Source of the DNA: Nelumbo lutea
Taxonomy: Eukaryota; Streptophyta; Magnoliopsida; Proteales; Nelumbonaceae
NCBI GenBank assembly: GCA_022828595.1
Contig: JAKGHH010000005.1
Span: forward strand, 55,609,655 to 55,673,654
Reading direction: 5' to 3'
DNA: 64,000 nt
Shown: positions 1 through 12,100 of the stretch, piece after piece
How the letters are laid out: the number at the start of each line of letters is the position of its first letter
Numbering within the stretch: position 1 is the stretch's first letter
The notes under the pieces: generated by a model
What the model saw: only the letters and a program-made list of their open reading frames with translations
What the model was told of the DNA's origin: nothing
The model's database searches: none
Position numbers and translations under genes: made by a program

Positions 1-2001
1 CAAAATGTGTATATTCTTCCTCTCGGCAACTCCATTCTGCTGAGGTGTATGAGGGCAAGAGCTCTGGTGGATAACCCCATGATGAAGAAGATAAGATGTC
101 AATGATTTGGCAAAGTATTCTTTTGCATTATCAGATCGGAGAACTTTGATCTTGGCATCAAACTGGGTTAGAATCATTTGGTGAAAATTTTGGGTCAGGG
201 GAGGTACCTCATCTCGTGAACGCATGAGATAAACCCAAGAAAAACGGGTATGGTCATCAACAAATAACAAAAAATAGCTGTACCCACCCATGGAAGGGAT
301 ATGATAAGGCCCCCAAACGTCAGTATGCACAATATCAAAAGAATTATCACTCTTTTTATTACTCAATAAATAAGGCTTTCTACAATGCTTAGCAAACTCA
401 CAACTTTCACACTGTAGTTGAGACAACTCAATAGACTCAAATAAAGTAGGAAACAGACTTTGTAAAGATCGAAAAGACAAATGACCTAATCGGTTATGCC
501 AAAGCATAACTGGACTCACACTCTGAGAAACAAAAGATAACTTCTCTACTGACTCTCCCTGACGGAACCGCTCCCCGAGCAGATAGATCCCATTCGTCTC
601 ACGGTCAGTCCCAATCACCTTCTGTGTCTCCAAGTCCTGAAAAACACATCGGTCAGGGAAGAAGGTTACTGAGCAGTTCATATGCTTGGTAATACTACTG
701 ACTGAAAGAAGGTTAGTATCAAGCTTAGGCACATGCAAAACAGATGATAGGGACATAGCATCTGAAAGCTTGATGTCACCCTTCCCAGAAATAGGAACCA
801 GGGAGCCATCAGCAATAGATACATTATCTCTACCAGAAGACAAATGGTAAGTAGTAAACAGTGAAGGCAAGCTAGTCATGTGATCAGATGCACCTGAGTC
901 TATTACCCAACAAGGCTCAGTAGTACCTGGAGCTGAGGCATGATAGGCTGAAGCTCGAGTACCTGAATGGGCAAAGGCAGATGTGATAGGGGCTGATGGA
1001 GGTTGTGGTGGCTGAGCTGAATTTCCAACTTCCTTTTCTAGTTGTATTAGGGCAGCCCGAACTGCAGCTAAGGTCTCCAAAGATGTTCCTTTTGTGCCAG
1101 ATGAGGATGCTGAATCAGTGTTCATGGCTACATGAACAGTGCCCTTCTTGTTCCTTAACTTCGCAGGAACCAAGTGAGGATGCAGTTTCCAACATGTCTC
1201 TTTTGTATGTTTGGGTTTCTTACAATGTTCACATACTACATCCTTCTTGTCTTCCTTCCTCCTGTCCTTCTCTGAATCACCCCCTGATTTGGGTGTAGCC
1301 GCTACAAAGGCTGATACGGGTTGCATCATAACCTTCCTTCTGGTTTCTTCACTGTGTACAAATGAGTAGGCCTGAGAGAGAATCACACTATCTCTAGTCA
1401 AAATCCGATGCCTCACAATATCATATTCTGGGTTCAGTCCCGCCAGGAACTCAAACACTATGTTTGTCTCAATGTGCTTTCTATGGGTCTGAGCATCTTT
1501 GGGACTCTCCCACTCAAGAGTCTCTAAGTGATCAATCTCATGCCACAAGGACTTCAAGGTAGAGAAGTAGACTGATACCGGTTTCTCTCCTTGTTTAAGG
1601 GTGTCCACTTCACATTTCAATTCATATGCTCTGGCAACATTAAAGGGTTGGGAGTAAGTTTCTTTCATAACATCTCATATCTCCTTGGTTGTCTTTGCCC
1701 ACAAATAGTTCCGACTAATATGAGGCTGCATAGAATTACATAGCCATGTCATAACCAAGTAGTTTTCTTGCATCCACTTGGTATATGTTGGGTCTCCCTT
1801 GGAAGGTTCTTTCATATCTCCCAAGAGGTACCCTAATTTACCTCTTCCACCAATAGCCATCATGGCTGATTGGGCCCATTCCAAATAGTTTGATCCATCA
1901 AACTTTACAGTTGTAATCTGACCACCCATCTCAGAAACACCACCATAACTGATGTTCCCAAGACTGCCTTCTGCCTGAATCTTAGACTCCATTTCTGTCA
2001 A
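1..2001 (-). CDS. copia gag-pol polyprotein (gag, protease, integrase), partial, one internal stop
   Basis: Retrotransposon polyprotein that forms the particle and carries out maturation and integration. Reading from 2001 down: a copia-type gag (FDGSNYLEWAQSAMMA near the N-terminus), a CCHC zinc knuckle CEHCKKPKHTKETC at about 1192-1233, the aspartic protease motif DSGASDH just below 900, the pre-integrase/zinc-binding region (LWHNRLGH, then CESC) at about 400-510, and the integrase core with HTDVWGP, LRSDNAKEY and PQQNGVAERKN, which supply the D, D and E residues. A TGA at 1675-1677 interrupts gag. The same frame is otherwise open from 1674 to the edge, so this looks like a single CGA-to-TGA change. 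Reverse transcriptase and RNase H must lie outside the window. Confidence 0.9.
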
Positions 2002-2750
2002 GTCTCAAAAACAATACTTGAGTCACCAATTACAATCAAAATAGTATAGGCCTGTTCTGTATTGTCAGTGTATGTGCACAAAACCGAAGTAATTCTGATC
2101 TGAAACCAACTAGCCAACACAGCAGTAGCTGTCCGTAGATCTCTAACCCCCTTAGAACTCTGAGAACAGCTTTAAAACAAAACTGATATGCTAGGGAAAG
2201 TTAGGGTTTTAATCAGTCCTAAAAGGAAGCAATTCAGTTGCACAGTACAAACTGTATAGATGAGCTTGCAGTAATAAGAAACCCTAGAATCTAATCGGAC
2301 CTACCAATCAACTTGAGAGTAGCTCTAGGTAGATCACAGGGTTCAGTCAACCACTAGGGCTTGCCGCAGATCACTTTCAAACCCTAGAGTAGAAAGAACA
2401 CAGTTCGGTTCAGGGTTTGCTGTAAAACCCTAGGAAATCGAAGAGAGAGAGCTAGAATGGTTCGGCCTTCCCCTCCAGATAGGTCCAACCTATCTTCTCT
2501 GAAAGAACTTCTGTTAAAAAAGTAACTTACAAGGAAAAATAGTTCGCTGCCTTCTAGGGTTACCTGAACCCTAGTCTTCTCTGATCCTTCCTGACCACCA
2601 ACACTCTGCAACCCTAGCAAGTTTCCAACAGCTGCTAGTACCTCTGGCGATCTCCAAGAATCAGTCTGCGAACTCCTCCTCTTCAGCTTTCAGTCCTAGG
2701 AGATTCTCATGTGGTCGGCTGGTATTAGACTCACATGAAAAACCCTAACT

Positions 2751-2764
2751 TGGCTCTGATACCA
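2751..2764 (-). other. tRNA-iMet primer binding site of left copia
   Basis: The minus strand reads TGGTATCAGAGCCA, the complement of the 3' end of plant initiator methionine tRNA. It lies immediately next to the LTR, as expected for minus-strand DNA priming, and fixes the orientation of the element. Confidence 0.93.
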
Positions 2765-3136
2765 TGTAGGTTGTCAAGACTGCTATTCAGTCTTGATCAC
2801 TAAGAGATTTCAGGTTCGATGAGAAGAGAATGTGAAGAAGATGTAGAGGAAAGAGTGGTGGAAGAGCAATAGAACACAGAATTTTAGGAGAAGAACAGAA
2901 TGTCAAATATTCTGCCGTTGCCACTTTAAGTTAATATATATAGGTTATGCTAGTTACATGAAAGGACATATCTGCCTTTGGTGTTTACATCATAACTGCT
3001 AACAAATAACAAACGATATAAAATTGAAACTAGAGATAACAGAACAGAAAAAAGAACCACAACTGTGACTAGCTACATTCTACCCTACGGACAGAGTGGG
3101 ACCACAGTTGTGGGGCCCACATCATTGTTCTCTACA
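2765..3136 (-). repeat. 5' LTR of the left copia element
   Basis: The 372-bp segment begins TGTAG and ends CTACA on the plus strand, giving the short inverted TG...CA termini of an LTR. It directly abuts the primer binding site on its lower-coordinate side and LINE-derived sequence on the other. The 3' LTR is outside the window, so LTR divergence cannot be measured here. Confidence 0.85.
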
Positions 3137-3805
3137 AAAACAACTATGAATACTAAGCACATCCCTATGCCACAAACTTTATCTTTCCTGAGGCCATCTC
3201 CATAGCCACTTCCCCAATAAAGCTTCATTTTTAAGGACCAAATTCCCTAATCCTAGACCCCCTACCTCCTTACTCCGACAAACTTTTTCCCAATTAACAA
3301 AGTGATCCTTTTCTCCTCCCCTGGTTCCCAAAGAAAATCTCTCATCAATTTTTCTAACTTCCTAGCCTCCCTAAAAGGGATCCTAAACACATAGATATAT
3401 AAAACTGGTAAATTGACAAGCATAGCCTTAATCAAAGTTACCTTCCTCCCATAGTGATATAATTCTTTTTCCAAGCTGCCAACTTTCTTTCAAATTTCTC
3501 AACAACTAGGTACCAAAATCTGCTTTTCCTAAGATTCCCACCCAAAGATAACCCAAACAAGTCAAGGGCCAAGAAGAAATAGAGCAGTCCAAAGAGATTG
3601 CAATTCACTCCAATTCATTGTCAGCCAGATTGACCCCTACTACCCAAATCTTTTCAAGATTGATCTTTAGATTGGAGACTCTCAAAATTGATCTTTGTAA
3701 ACCACTATTAACTTCAGCCAAGGCATGATGACTATCAAGCACCACAGAACTCCAAAATAAGTCAGGCTCAGCAGCAGTTTTTTCCACTGCTGTAAGAACA
3801 TAAAA
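3137..3805 (-). pseudogene. LINE (L1-type) reverse transcriptase fragment
   Basis: Minus-strand remnant of a plant L1 ORF2, covering the C-terminal half of the reverse transcriptase. Readable pieces are KINLEKIWVVGVNLADNELE (about 3605-3660), then the block MEKELYHYGRKVTLIKAMLVN with LEKLMRDFLWE (3262-3474), then a degraded KVCRSKEVGGLGLGNL and ALLGKWLWRW nearer 3160-3290. Frames shift between the blocks, so it is dead. Its 3' continuation is cut by the copia LTR at 3136. Confidence 0.8.
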
Positions 3806-5238
3806 CTGTTTTTCTCACTGGATCCAATAAAATGCAAAAAGAAAGAATAAAAAATAGCAAATGGTTCTAGATTATATTTTTAAGTCATCTTATGTCAAAA
3901 TAAGCTTAAAACACTAAATAATGTTGGTTATAACAGATCTTAATACATATATTTCACTAGGTTCAACCAAGTCAACATTTTCTAAGAACCAGACATCATA
4001 AAAACCATTCTGGCTGTTGGTTCCTGGTTATGACAGCTGACATCCAGAATGGTACTTGGTCTGACAACACTTTTTCTGCTAATAATGTGAATAATATTGA
4101 AAGGAAATGGAAACATAAAAACATTCAAGCACCAAATGGGAGGGAAATCCAGTAACCATGATCCAAATAGAAATGCCAAGCCAAAGACCACTATAAAGAA
4201 AAACTAAAGCAAAATACAAATAATAACCACATTTTTTCTTAGTCCTCTAAAGCAACTAGGCCCTTTATGCATCTCCTCCAACAAGCTTTTTATTTCAGTC
4301 CAGCCCATATTTGCAAAGAATCACATCATCTTATTGGTTGTCACTTTGAAGGGACCAAAGCCATTTTCCCAGTGAGACAGATTATTATTGATTGTTTTAC
4401 CAGAACTTATACCACCTCACAAGATGGTATAAATTGAAAGAAGGATATGATGCAGACAAGAACGTCCAAAAAAATAAACCTGACTGAACTAACCATTATA
4501 TCAAGAAGATGCAATTCTTTGCCCATGCTTGCCCACAAGGACATTGATCTGGTCCTTTTGTGTTTGTTTTTTTCATGTTTCCAGTGGGGAATTCATCACC
4601 CAAGAGGGAAGGCCAGATATATCAAATGCAAACAATCAAATAAACCCATTGGAGTCTGCATTTCTAATAATTTCCTCCCATGAGCAACACATTGTGTCTA
4701 CCCAGATTAAAACTTTAGCTCTCAACCAATTCCCCAGCAGAATAAAAAACAGTTCAAATATTTTCTCCAAACATATTAATATGCAGAGCAAAGAAAAGAT
4801 ACCTCTAGTCTAAAGGAACACCACACTGTCTAATACAGAAAAGGTGAGGAAATATACTATTCAAACCATATCCTATACTCTGTGTACAGTAGTTAAGGAT
4901 GGTTAGGCAACATCTGGATGTTTTAGCCTGGTAAGGAAAGTTGATGCCCAGGCAACAACTAGGCATTGCCAAAGTGATCACTCTAGGACTCACAATACAG
5001 AGTGAACCTAACATTTAGCATTTTCTGCACAAAGTGACCATTCTAGGACTCAAACCCATGTTCTCACACTTGTCGGCTCAACAACTAGGTGTTTCCAATC
5101 ACAAAACATGTGCATATTTTATGATATATGTACACAACCATGCACAAGTACAATGGAATGCTATGCTAATCATAATCTACTAACCATGAGTTAAATCAGT
5201 AAATGATAAAATGATAACTTATATTTGATTTTCAAAAA
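3806..5238. other. NLE intron 4 sequence, nothing recognised
   Basis: AT-rich sequence with only short spurious reading frames. I looked on the minus strand for further WD40 exons of NLE and found none. Confidence 0.5.
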
Positions 5239-5257
5239 TCTATACTACTTATAAAAG
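5239..5257 (+). mobile_element. possible Helitron 5' terminus
   Basis: TCTATACTACTTATAAAAG, preceded by A, closely resembles the TC-starting 5' ends of plant Helitrons (TCTATACTA followed by an AT-rich run ending in AAAAG). No convincing 3' hairpin plus CTRR end was found in the following kilobase, so this may be a truncated copy or chance. The 5258-6061 interval is AT-rich with no coding signal. Confidence 0.35.
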
Positions 5258-6061
5258 TGTGAATATGGTATTTTCTGGAATTTTCATTGGACATAAATTA
5301 CCCCTTAATCATTGAATTTCTTGGGGACAAATGTGTCCTTTAACAAAGCACCATAATTAAGACAGTTAATAGTGTAATAATTTGAAATGAAAGGACTATT
5401 AAATTGCCTCTATTGATTGAAATAAAAGGGCTATTAAAAAGTAGCTCCAACCCAAAGCAATTGGACTTCTTAAGGGATATTTCCCAACTCCTATATTTAA
5501 GGTGTTAAATCTAGTTCTCTATGATCATATCCTTTATTTGAGGTATTTTGATTTCTCACTAATAAATTATACTAAATAAATTAATATCTAATAATTTTAA
5601 GAATACAAAACCTATGTATTTAAAATTATATGAAAACATAACCATCATTTAATTCAAATGGCATGTATGTAGTTAAAATCATCAAATTAAATGGGTGAAC
5701 CCATGGTCTCATATTTATAATAGTGAAAAATAAGTATGATAAATAAGAAGAATTATTTACTAATGATCGAATTGAAATATAAAATTTAAAAACTACCCAA
5801 AAACAAAACATTTTCCTATTCAAGTATTGGATTAATGGTTTAACCTTTTAGGTCAAATGGGTAAAATAAAAATTTTCAAAAAGGTAAATGCATAGAATTA
5901 CTGGAGATATAGGAATTTTTAATAAAAAAATGTGTATCTATCATGTCAAAAAAATAAGTGTGATAAATAAATTTATTTTTCTTAATGATGGAAATAGAAT
6001 AGAAAGTTAAACTAACTCGGAAAGAAAACTACTTTCTATCTAAGTAGTGGTCAACGGTCCA

Positions 6062-6897
6062 TAGGGGTCTACTTAGGCAAACCCAACTTGAGCTTGGACT
6101 AACTTAGATTGCAATTTAAGACAAGCAAGGCTTGGATTTTCAGTCCTTGGGTTGGGTGGACCCAAAAGTTTGGCATTTTCTATTTTTGGGGTTGGGCTTG
6201 AAGCTAGGCCTTAGGTAGCTTGAGACCAGCCTAACTATATACAAATAGAGACATATTTGCGTATATACATACATAAATGCATACATAATACATTTATGCC
6301 AAATTATAGTATCAGTTGATTTAGCAACATGAGCACAGCCCCCAACCCAAGTGTATCAAATTCCAATGCGATTAGGCCTGAATTGAACATATTAGGCTTG
6401 TGCTCGAGCATTAGACCCAATTCTTGGGGTTGGGCCTAGGCTAGGCTTAAATTAGGCCCAACTTGCTATGGATGCAAATGGACTGGATCAGATTCAGATG
6501 TCTGGATCAAATTTGGATAGAGGTACATCCGAATCCGAATCAATAATGTTAATTATATATCTGATCCAATGATTTGACAGATCTCACAAAGATTAATTTG
6601 AATTTGAATCCAAATTACATCTGTATGGTTTAACAAATTATTAATAAGAAAAAAAAAGGAAATAAAATAGTCTTTACAAAGAAAAACAAAAACACAAAAC
6701 ATTTTTTCAACCATTTTTATTATATATACATATATTTTTATAAAACATAAATAACATAAAAACCAAATTACAAAAATGCAATAAATATAGGTGATTCGAA
6801 TTCAATTTTAACGGATCCTAGTTTTGATCATATCATATTTGAATTCAAATTGGATCATGATCTGATCCATTTTGCACCTCTACAACTTGCACCCCTA
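6062..6897. mobile_element. hAT-like non-autonomous element, outer copy (CCCAAC-rich)
   Basis: Starts TAGGGGTCTA and ends GCACCCCTA, giving about 7 bp of matching inverted termini. The body is built from repeated GGGTTGGGC/GCCCAAC words. Flanking octamers acggtcca and atgattca match at 5 of 8 positions, a weak target duplication. It was later split by the element at 6467-6882; the sequence reads through from GGCCCAACTTGC to ACCCCTA once that insert is removed. Confidence 0.5.
6467..6882. mobile_element. hAT-like non-autonomous element (GGATC-rich) nested in the outer copy
   Basis: 416 bp starting TATGGATGCAAATGGA and ending CCATTTTGCACCTCTA, an imperfect terminal inverted repeat. It is flanked by a perfect 8-bp duplication, caacttgc, at 6459-6466 and 6883-6890; 8 bp is the hAT class length. 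The subterminal regions are rich in GGATC/GATCC and GAATC words. No coding capacity. A clear relative lies at 28317-28830. Confidence 0.8.
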
Positions 6898-7779
6898 ATG
6901 ATTCAATTGCTTGGATACCAATGATGTCATGATTATGTAATAAAAACTAAAATTTGATAAAAACAAAAAATATAAAAATATGAAAAAAATGTCAAAAAAT
7001 TGTTTAGTCCTCTAATATCATGCATTTATCATATTAAACAAAGATAGACTCCATAAATAAGTAGTATTTTCATTAACAATGGAAATGAAAATACATAATT
7101 TCAATTCACAAGCACACCATATTTTGATTACTTAATTATTTTTTTATAATGGCTTTAGACAAGCATATTGAAATTATCATTTTTTAGCTATTATTGAAAT
7201 TACCACGTACAATGCACATACACATTTACAAGTAATGACAATTTTTTAATAACAAACAAAATAAGGATCGAGGACTAATTTTTGAATCTACATGCACTTG
7301 AGTTGACCAAAAATGGATCAGACACATCAGCTGAGGGCCATTACCAAATATTCATCCTAGCTATCTAGGGAACTTGGTAGTTGGTAAGGGTGGACTGGAT
7401 AGAGGAATGTAGTCACTCTCAGAATAATTCTTGAGTTCTCACACTTGTCATCCCAAGATTTTGTCATTCACATCAATATATAGATGGGCACAATTAGATT
7501 ATTATATCCACCAACCTTCTTTCAGGCAGGTTTTCAAGGAAATCACAACTAGGTCAAAATTTTTATCAAAGTCAACTTATAAAATCAGACCTAACCTTCA
7601 GTTCTTTCCTCCAGTTTTCCCACTAGCTACCAAACTCCCACCTAAAATTTGTCTCACCTAGAAGGAATTCTCCGATCCGGTAAAATGATCCAACCCAGAA
7701 TTTCACAAGCAAGCAAAGAGAGTTAAAGAAAACATGTTACAGACTACAGAGGCTCTTCACCAAGCTATGAACCTAAAAT
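6898..7779. other. NLE intron 4, AT-rich, no gene seen
   Basis: AT-rich sequence with no recognisable coding or repeat structure. The approximate right border is where LINE zinc-finger homology begins. Confidence 0.4.
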
Positions 7780-8938
7780 TTCTAGTTACTACTCGGATCT
7801 GCTTATGAATACATTCTCAAAAACTATATTTAGATGTAAGCTACCAAATTTTGAAAAGAGAAAACTTCCAAAGGATATTCAATGACAAATGTGGTGCAAA
7901 CCAATCCCTCCTAAAGTACAAGTTCTTTGTTGGGAAGTGTTCTTAGGGAAGGTAATTAGATAAGCACCTGTGATGTGCTACAGAAACTAAAGGCCAAATA
8001 AGTGCCTTTCTCCTTGTGTGTATATCCTTGAAGGCCTGTGTGTAGCCTTTCTCCCTCACTAATCCCCTATTCTTTGTTTCTTATATTTGGGAATATTTCT
8101 GCTCTCTCTTGGGTTGCAGATGTGCCCCCCAAAAGACAAAGTGAGTTTGCTCAGCTCTAATTTCCTGAGGCAACAGAAGAAAAGGGGAAGATGCATGTGA
8201 AAGGTAATAAGAGAACCCTTGTTATAGTCTATCTGGGAAGAAAGAAATCAAAAGGATCTTCAATGAGAAATTTAAGTCAGAGGAAGTGATTGAAATCATA
8301 AAGGCCATATCTGTACATTGGGTTAAAACACTGGATCTTTTCAGAATTATCTCTACAGATGATATATTAATGAATTGGAGTGAAATGGGACACTTAGAAA
8401 CACCTAGATAAAGTGTAAGAATGGATTGGAAACCACTGGGACTAAATAAGATAAAGTGGAACTTTGATGGCAGCTCCTTTGGCACTCCAAGGAGAACTGG
8501 GATAGGAGATTTTTTCAGAATCACCAAGGAGCAGTAGTGCACTGTTTTCAGGACCAATTGGGTTTGGAGACTCGATTCAGGTTGAAATTCAGGCTCTCCT
8601 ACAAGGCTTGAAACAAGAGAACTAGAAATTGAAGGGGATTCACTATTAGTTATAACCTGGGTAAAGCAAATCGACTCAGAACCTTGGAAATTCAGATTCA
8701 TCTTCAGACAAATTGACCTACTTGCAAAGAAATTCAATTCCAGTTTTGGTCAGGTTAGAAGGGAAGAAAATAGCTTGGCGGATACCCTAGGAAAGCAGGG
8801 GGCTGATAGGCCCAATTTATTTTGGGAAATGCTGTAATCTGTTATTACCTGCACCATTTTAAGATGAATTGCTTATGTACTTTAACTAGTAATTCAATAA
8901 ATTTATAAAGGAATTTACTTTACTGATAAAAAAAAACA
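7780..8938 (+). pseudogene. LINE 3' end: zf-RVT and RNase H remnant
   Basis: Plus-strand remnant of the C-terminus of an L1-type ORF2. About 7880-8060 reads like the zinc-binding zf-RVT region (PPKVQVLCWEVFLGKV, then CLSPCVYILEG). About 8430-8830 is an RNase H domain: [13 protein letters not shown] carries the first catalytic Asp, EIEGDS a later one, and ENSLADTLGKQGA is the typical C-terminal helix. Stops and frameshifts break it. It ends in an A-rich tail just before 8940. A long open frame on the opposite strand here is an antisense shadow. Confidence 0.75.
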
Positions 8939-9052
8939 TAGCAAATAAATTTCGCATACTTAATCACATAACACCAAGAATATAACTAGCTGTTACAAAA
9001 ATCCAAGTCATTAAAATCCCAAAGCAATTCAAGAAAGGCATTCATATCTAAC

Positions 9053-9178
9053 CTGTACATGTGTACAATGGAGTCTGTGTGTTAAGGTCCCACAGACGGA
9101 CTGTTGTATCACCAGAACCACTGGCCAATTGCCGCCCATCAGGACTAAAGGCAACAGAAAGAACGGCTTCTGTATGAC
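9053..9178 (-). CDS. NLE1: NLE exon 4 (first WD40 repeat)
   Basis: 126 nt after acceptor TTTCATTGTAG. It encodes one complete WD40 blade with the GH start and WD end ([24 protein letters not shown]), then donor GTTAGATA. No later exon was found between 9052 and 1, so intron 4 exceeds 9 kb. Confidence 0.93.
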
Positions 9179-12100
9179 CTACAATGAAAGAAAAAAAAAA
9201 CATTATTTTTAGCATTAAAAGATCGGAAAGACTTACTAATAAAGTAATAATTTATAGAAAGGTACACAAGTACAGAAACAACTGAGCTTTTAGAACCATC
9301 AAATATGTTATAAAGAGCCCTCTGGCTTACCTAGCCCTTCATAAAACTACCTATCCTTGAATGGAAGACCCCACATAAAATCCATCCCAGTTGACCCCTT
9401 CCCTAGCACAAGTATCAGCTAATATTCTTGCTGACCTTCTAACCAATCAGAACAAGATACTCAGATTTTTTTGTAAATAACTGAAAACATGTTATTAAAA
9501 GAAATAAGCAATGAATATAGATTCCCTTAAGACATGCAGCGAAACTAAGTTGTAAAAATAAAAATAATGGTATTCCAATTATGAGGCCTTAAATCTATTA
9601 TTTGGAGGATAAAACCACCAGGTTGAATGAAAACTCATATCATCAATTTCCAACTGCCAGTGTACTTTTTGGTGCTCAAAGCTCCTTGAAAGTGATATAA
9701 GGATAATGCATTATCTACTTTTGGGACCAGCAAATGATAAGAAGGTAACCTGATTAATTGAGAGGCAGTCTATAAGAAGCTAAGAGATTGGTGCCTAGGC
9801 AGTATAGGTTTCCTTAGAAAATGGTTGTGGAGATTTCCTAAGATGTCATTCCATGATTAGAAGCACTTAAAGGCAGAAGTCCAATGTCTGGGATACTAAT
9901 CTAGCATCATGAGCAACACTTACCCCTCCTTGGATGGCTATTTAAGCTATCCTAGATTCCATCTAAGTACATAACATATGACCTTTGAAAAGGAGGTAGG
10001 ATCATGGTTTCAAATGTTGCTCGACATATGTCGATGTCGAGGCTCACCGACATGAAAATGGATGGTAATATAAAAATTACATTATTTCGGTCGACATTTC
10101 TTATATTTCGGAAATGTCAACCAAAAAAAAAAAAAAAACAGTTTTTCCTATTATGTTGATAGGATATCAACTAATGTACATCAATAATATAATATATTAG
10201 TATATTATATTAATATAATACAGTATATTAATATAAATTATTCCATTAATTATTTCTATTTAATATTCAAATAAAACATTTATAAAAAAATTAACAAAAT
10301 ATAAAAACAAAAGAATAAATTAATTACTTTATAATATAAAACATAAAATACTTTTCAAGTAACAAAATATTAACTAGTTAGTATTTTTTAAAATATTTAT
10401 TAAAATCAGAGAATGTTTATTATATTTTATAATAAATCATATTCTACATTTAATTTAATATAAAAAATCAGAATAAATTTATTATAAATTTGGTATTAAA
10501 AATCATAATAAATTCATTAAGTTTTATAAGAAATCAGAACTTATCATAATCTTAATACTACAAAAAGGAGAATCAGTTTATGAAATTTATAATAAAACAT
10601 AATGTATTATAACTTTAAAATTTAAAAAATCAGAATAAATTTACTTCTATTTACTAGTGTGAAATGAATATATTAGAATTTATAATAAATCAGAATTAAA
10701 AATAAGAAAAAAAATATCAGATAACCTTGTAAAAACATCAAAATGCATAATAAATCAGTAAATCGTCATTTACTAATTTGTTAATGATCTTAGTTTCTTA
10801 GCTTTATATAATGGTTGGGAATAAGATAATAGTCTAGAAATATGTATTAATGCTTCTTTTACCATTTTACAAAATATCATTGCATATTTCCACACATTTC
10901 ATAGTATTTCCACAATGTCTCTAATTTTTACAATATTTCCCCTCGACATTCCGACATATGTTCTATATTTTGGTAAGCGACATCGACATTTTAAACCTTG
11001 GGTAGGATCAGGTTCTGGGAGAATCTTTGGTAGGAAGACACCTCCTTGATGTTGAAGTACACCAGGTTGTACTCTACTTCTCTCTACAAAAACTTCTGTG
11101 TAATGGACTATAGTTTGACAATATTTCAAGCACAACTGGATAATATCGTTTTTCACCATTTCAGTAATCCATAAAATGAACTCAATCTTCATGTGCAAGG
11201 TGACCATGGTTTCTTCTCACTAACTGTATAGTTTTTTGCATTTCTCTGGGTCATCCCCTGTTTTTCCTTACTATATTAATACATTTTTTGGTAATCAATA
11301 AAAAAGAAAATTTATTAATATAAAAAGTACAACTACAAGTGATGAGGTATCACTGGAAGACAACACTACAAAGGGAAGCACAAAAAGAGGAAAAAAACAC
11401 AAAGAAAGAAACATAAATCATACAGAATACATGGTTTATACAAAAAACAAAGGGAAACAAGCAATGATGCCAAGTAAAGTATTCCAAAATCCAGCACCAA
11501 AATCATCCTTTGTAATTCCTTCGAACTCTGGAAGAATCAGAATCCAATCCATGATTTGTTTGCCACAAAGAAGTGTTATATGTTCCCTTGAGCGAGCTTT
11601 CCCATCAAAAATTCTTCTATTCCTTTCCTTCCAAAGTTCCCACCAAACTACAAAGGGAATGCAACTCCACGTAATCTTGCCTTGTCATTTCAAGCTATCT
11701 TAGGCCATTTAGGGAATATCTCCACCAAATTGGGAGACCACCCACCGGATTTGAATAGCCTAAAGAAAAAGTCCCAAATGAACTTGGAGAAACAGCACTC
11801 AACCAGCAAATGAAAAGCATTCTCACAAAGATAGCAACTACTAGCTAAGTGAAAGCCTCTGTCTTGAAGATGATTCAAAGTCATAATACTATCCAAGGCC
11901 ACTAGCCAAGCAAAAGCTTCCACCCTTGAGGGAAAAGGGTTTTCCCCAAATGCCTTTGAACCCTGAAACTTCTCCACTTGACCTTGAGAGGGATTGTTAA
12001 TAAGATATGACTAAAAACAAACCGATTTTAGATTCTTTACACCATTTTGAATATTTTCTTTCCACCTGAGGCTCAACAGATTGTAACTTTGCTAGAAGAC

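Larger units (their letters stand above)
1..3136 (-). mobile_element. Ty1-copia retrotransposon, 5' part (continues beyond left edge)
   Basis: On the minus strand the order is 5' LTR (2765-3136), primer binding site (2751-2764), untranslated leader (about 2002-2750), gag and then pol, which leaves the window inside the integrase. The order gag, protease, integrase is that of Ty1-copia. The element sits in NLE intron 4 and has split a LINE reverse transcriptase that continues from 3137. The five bases after the LTR (3137-3141, aaaac) would be the target duplication, but the partner end is outside the window. The element has decayed little: one premature stop was found in about 2 kb of coding sequence. 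Confidence 0.93.

Noticed and set aside
8222..8737. 171-codon open frame on the minus strand
   Set aside because: It lies exactly opposite the LINE RNase H remnant on the plus strand, which has recognisable catalytic motifs. The minus-strand product resembles nothing known.
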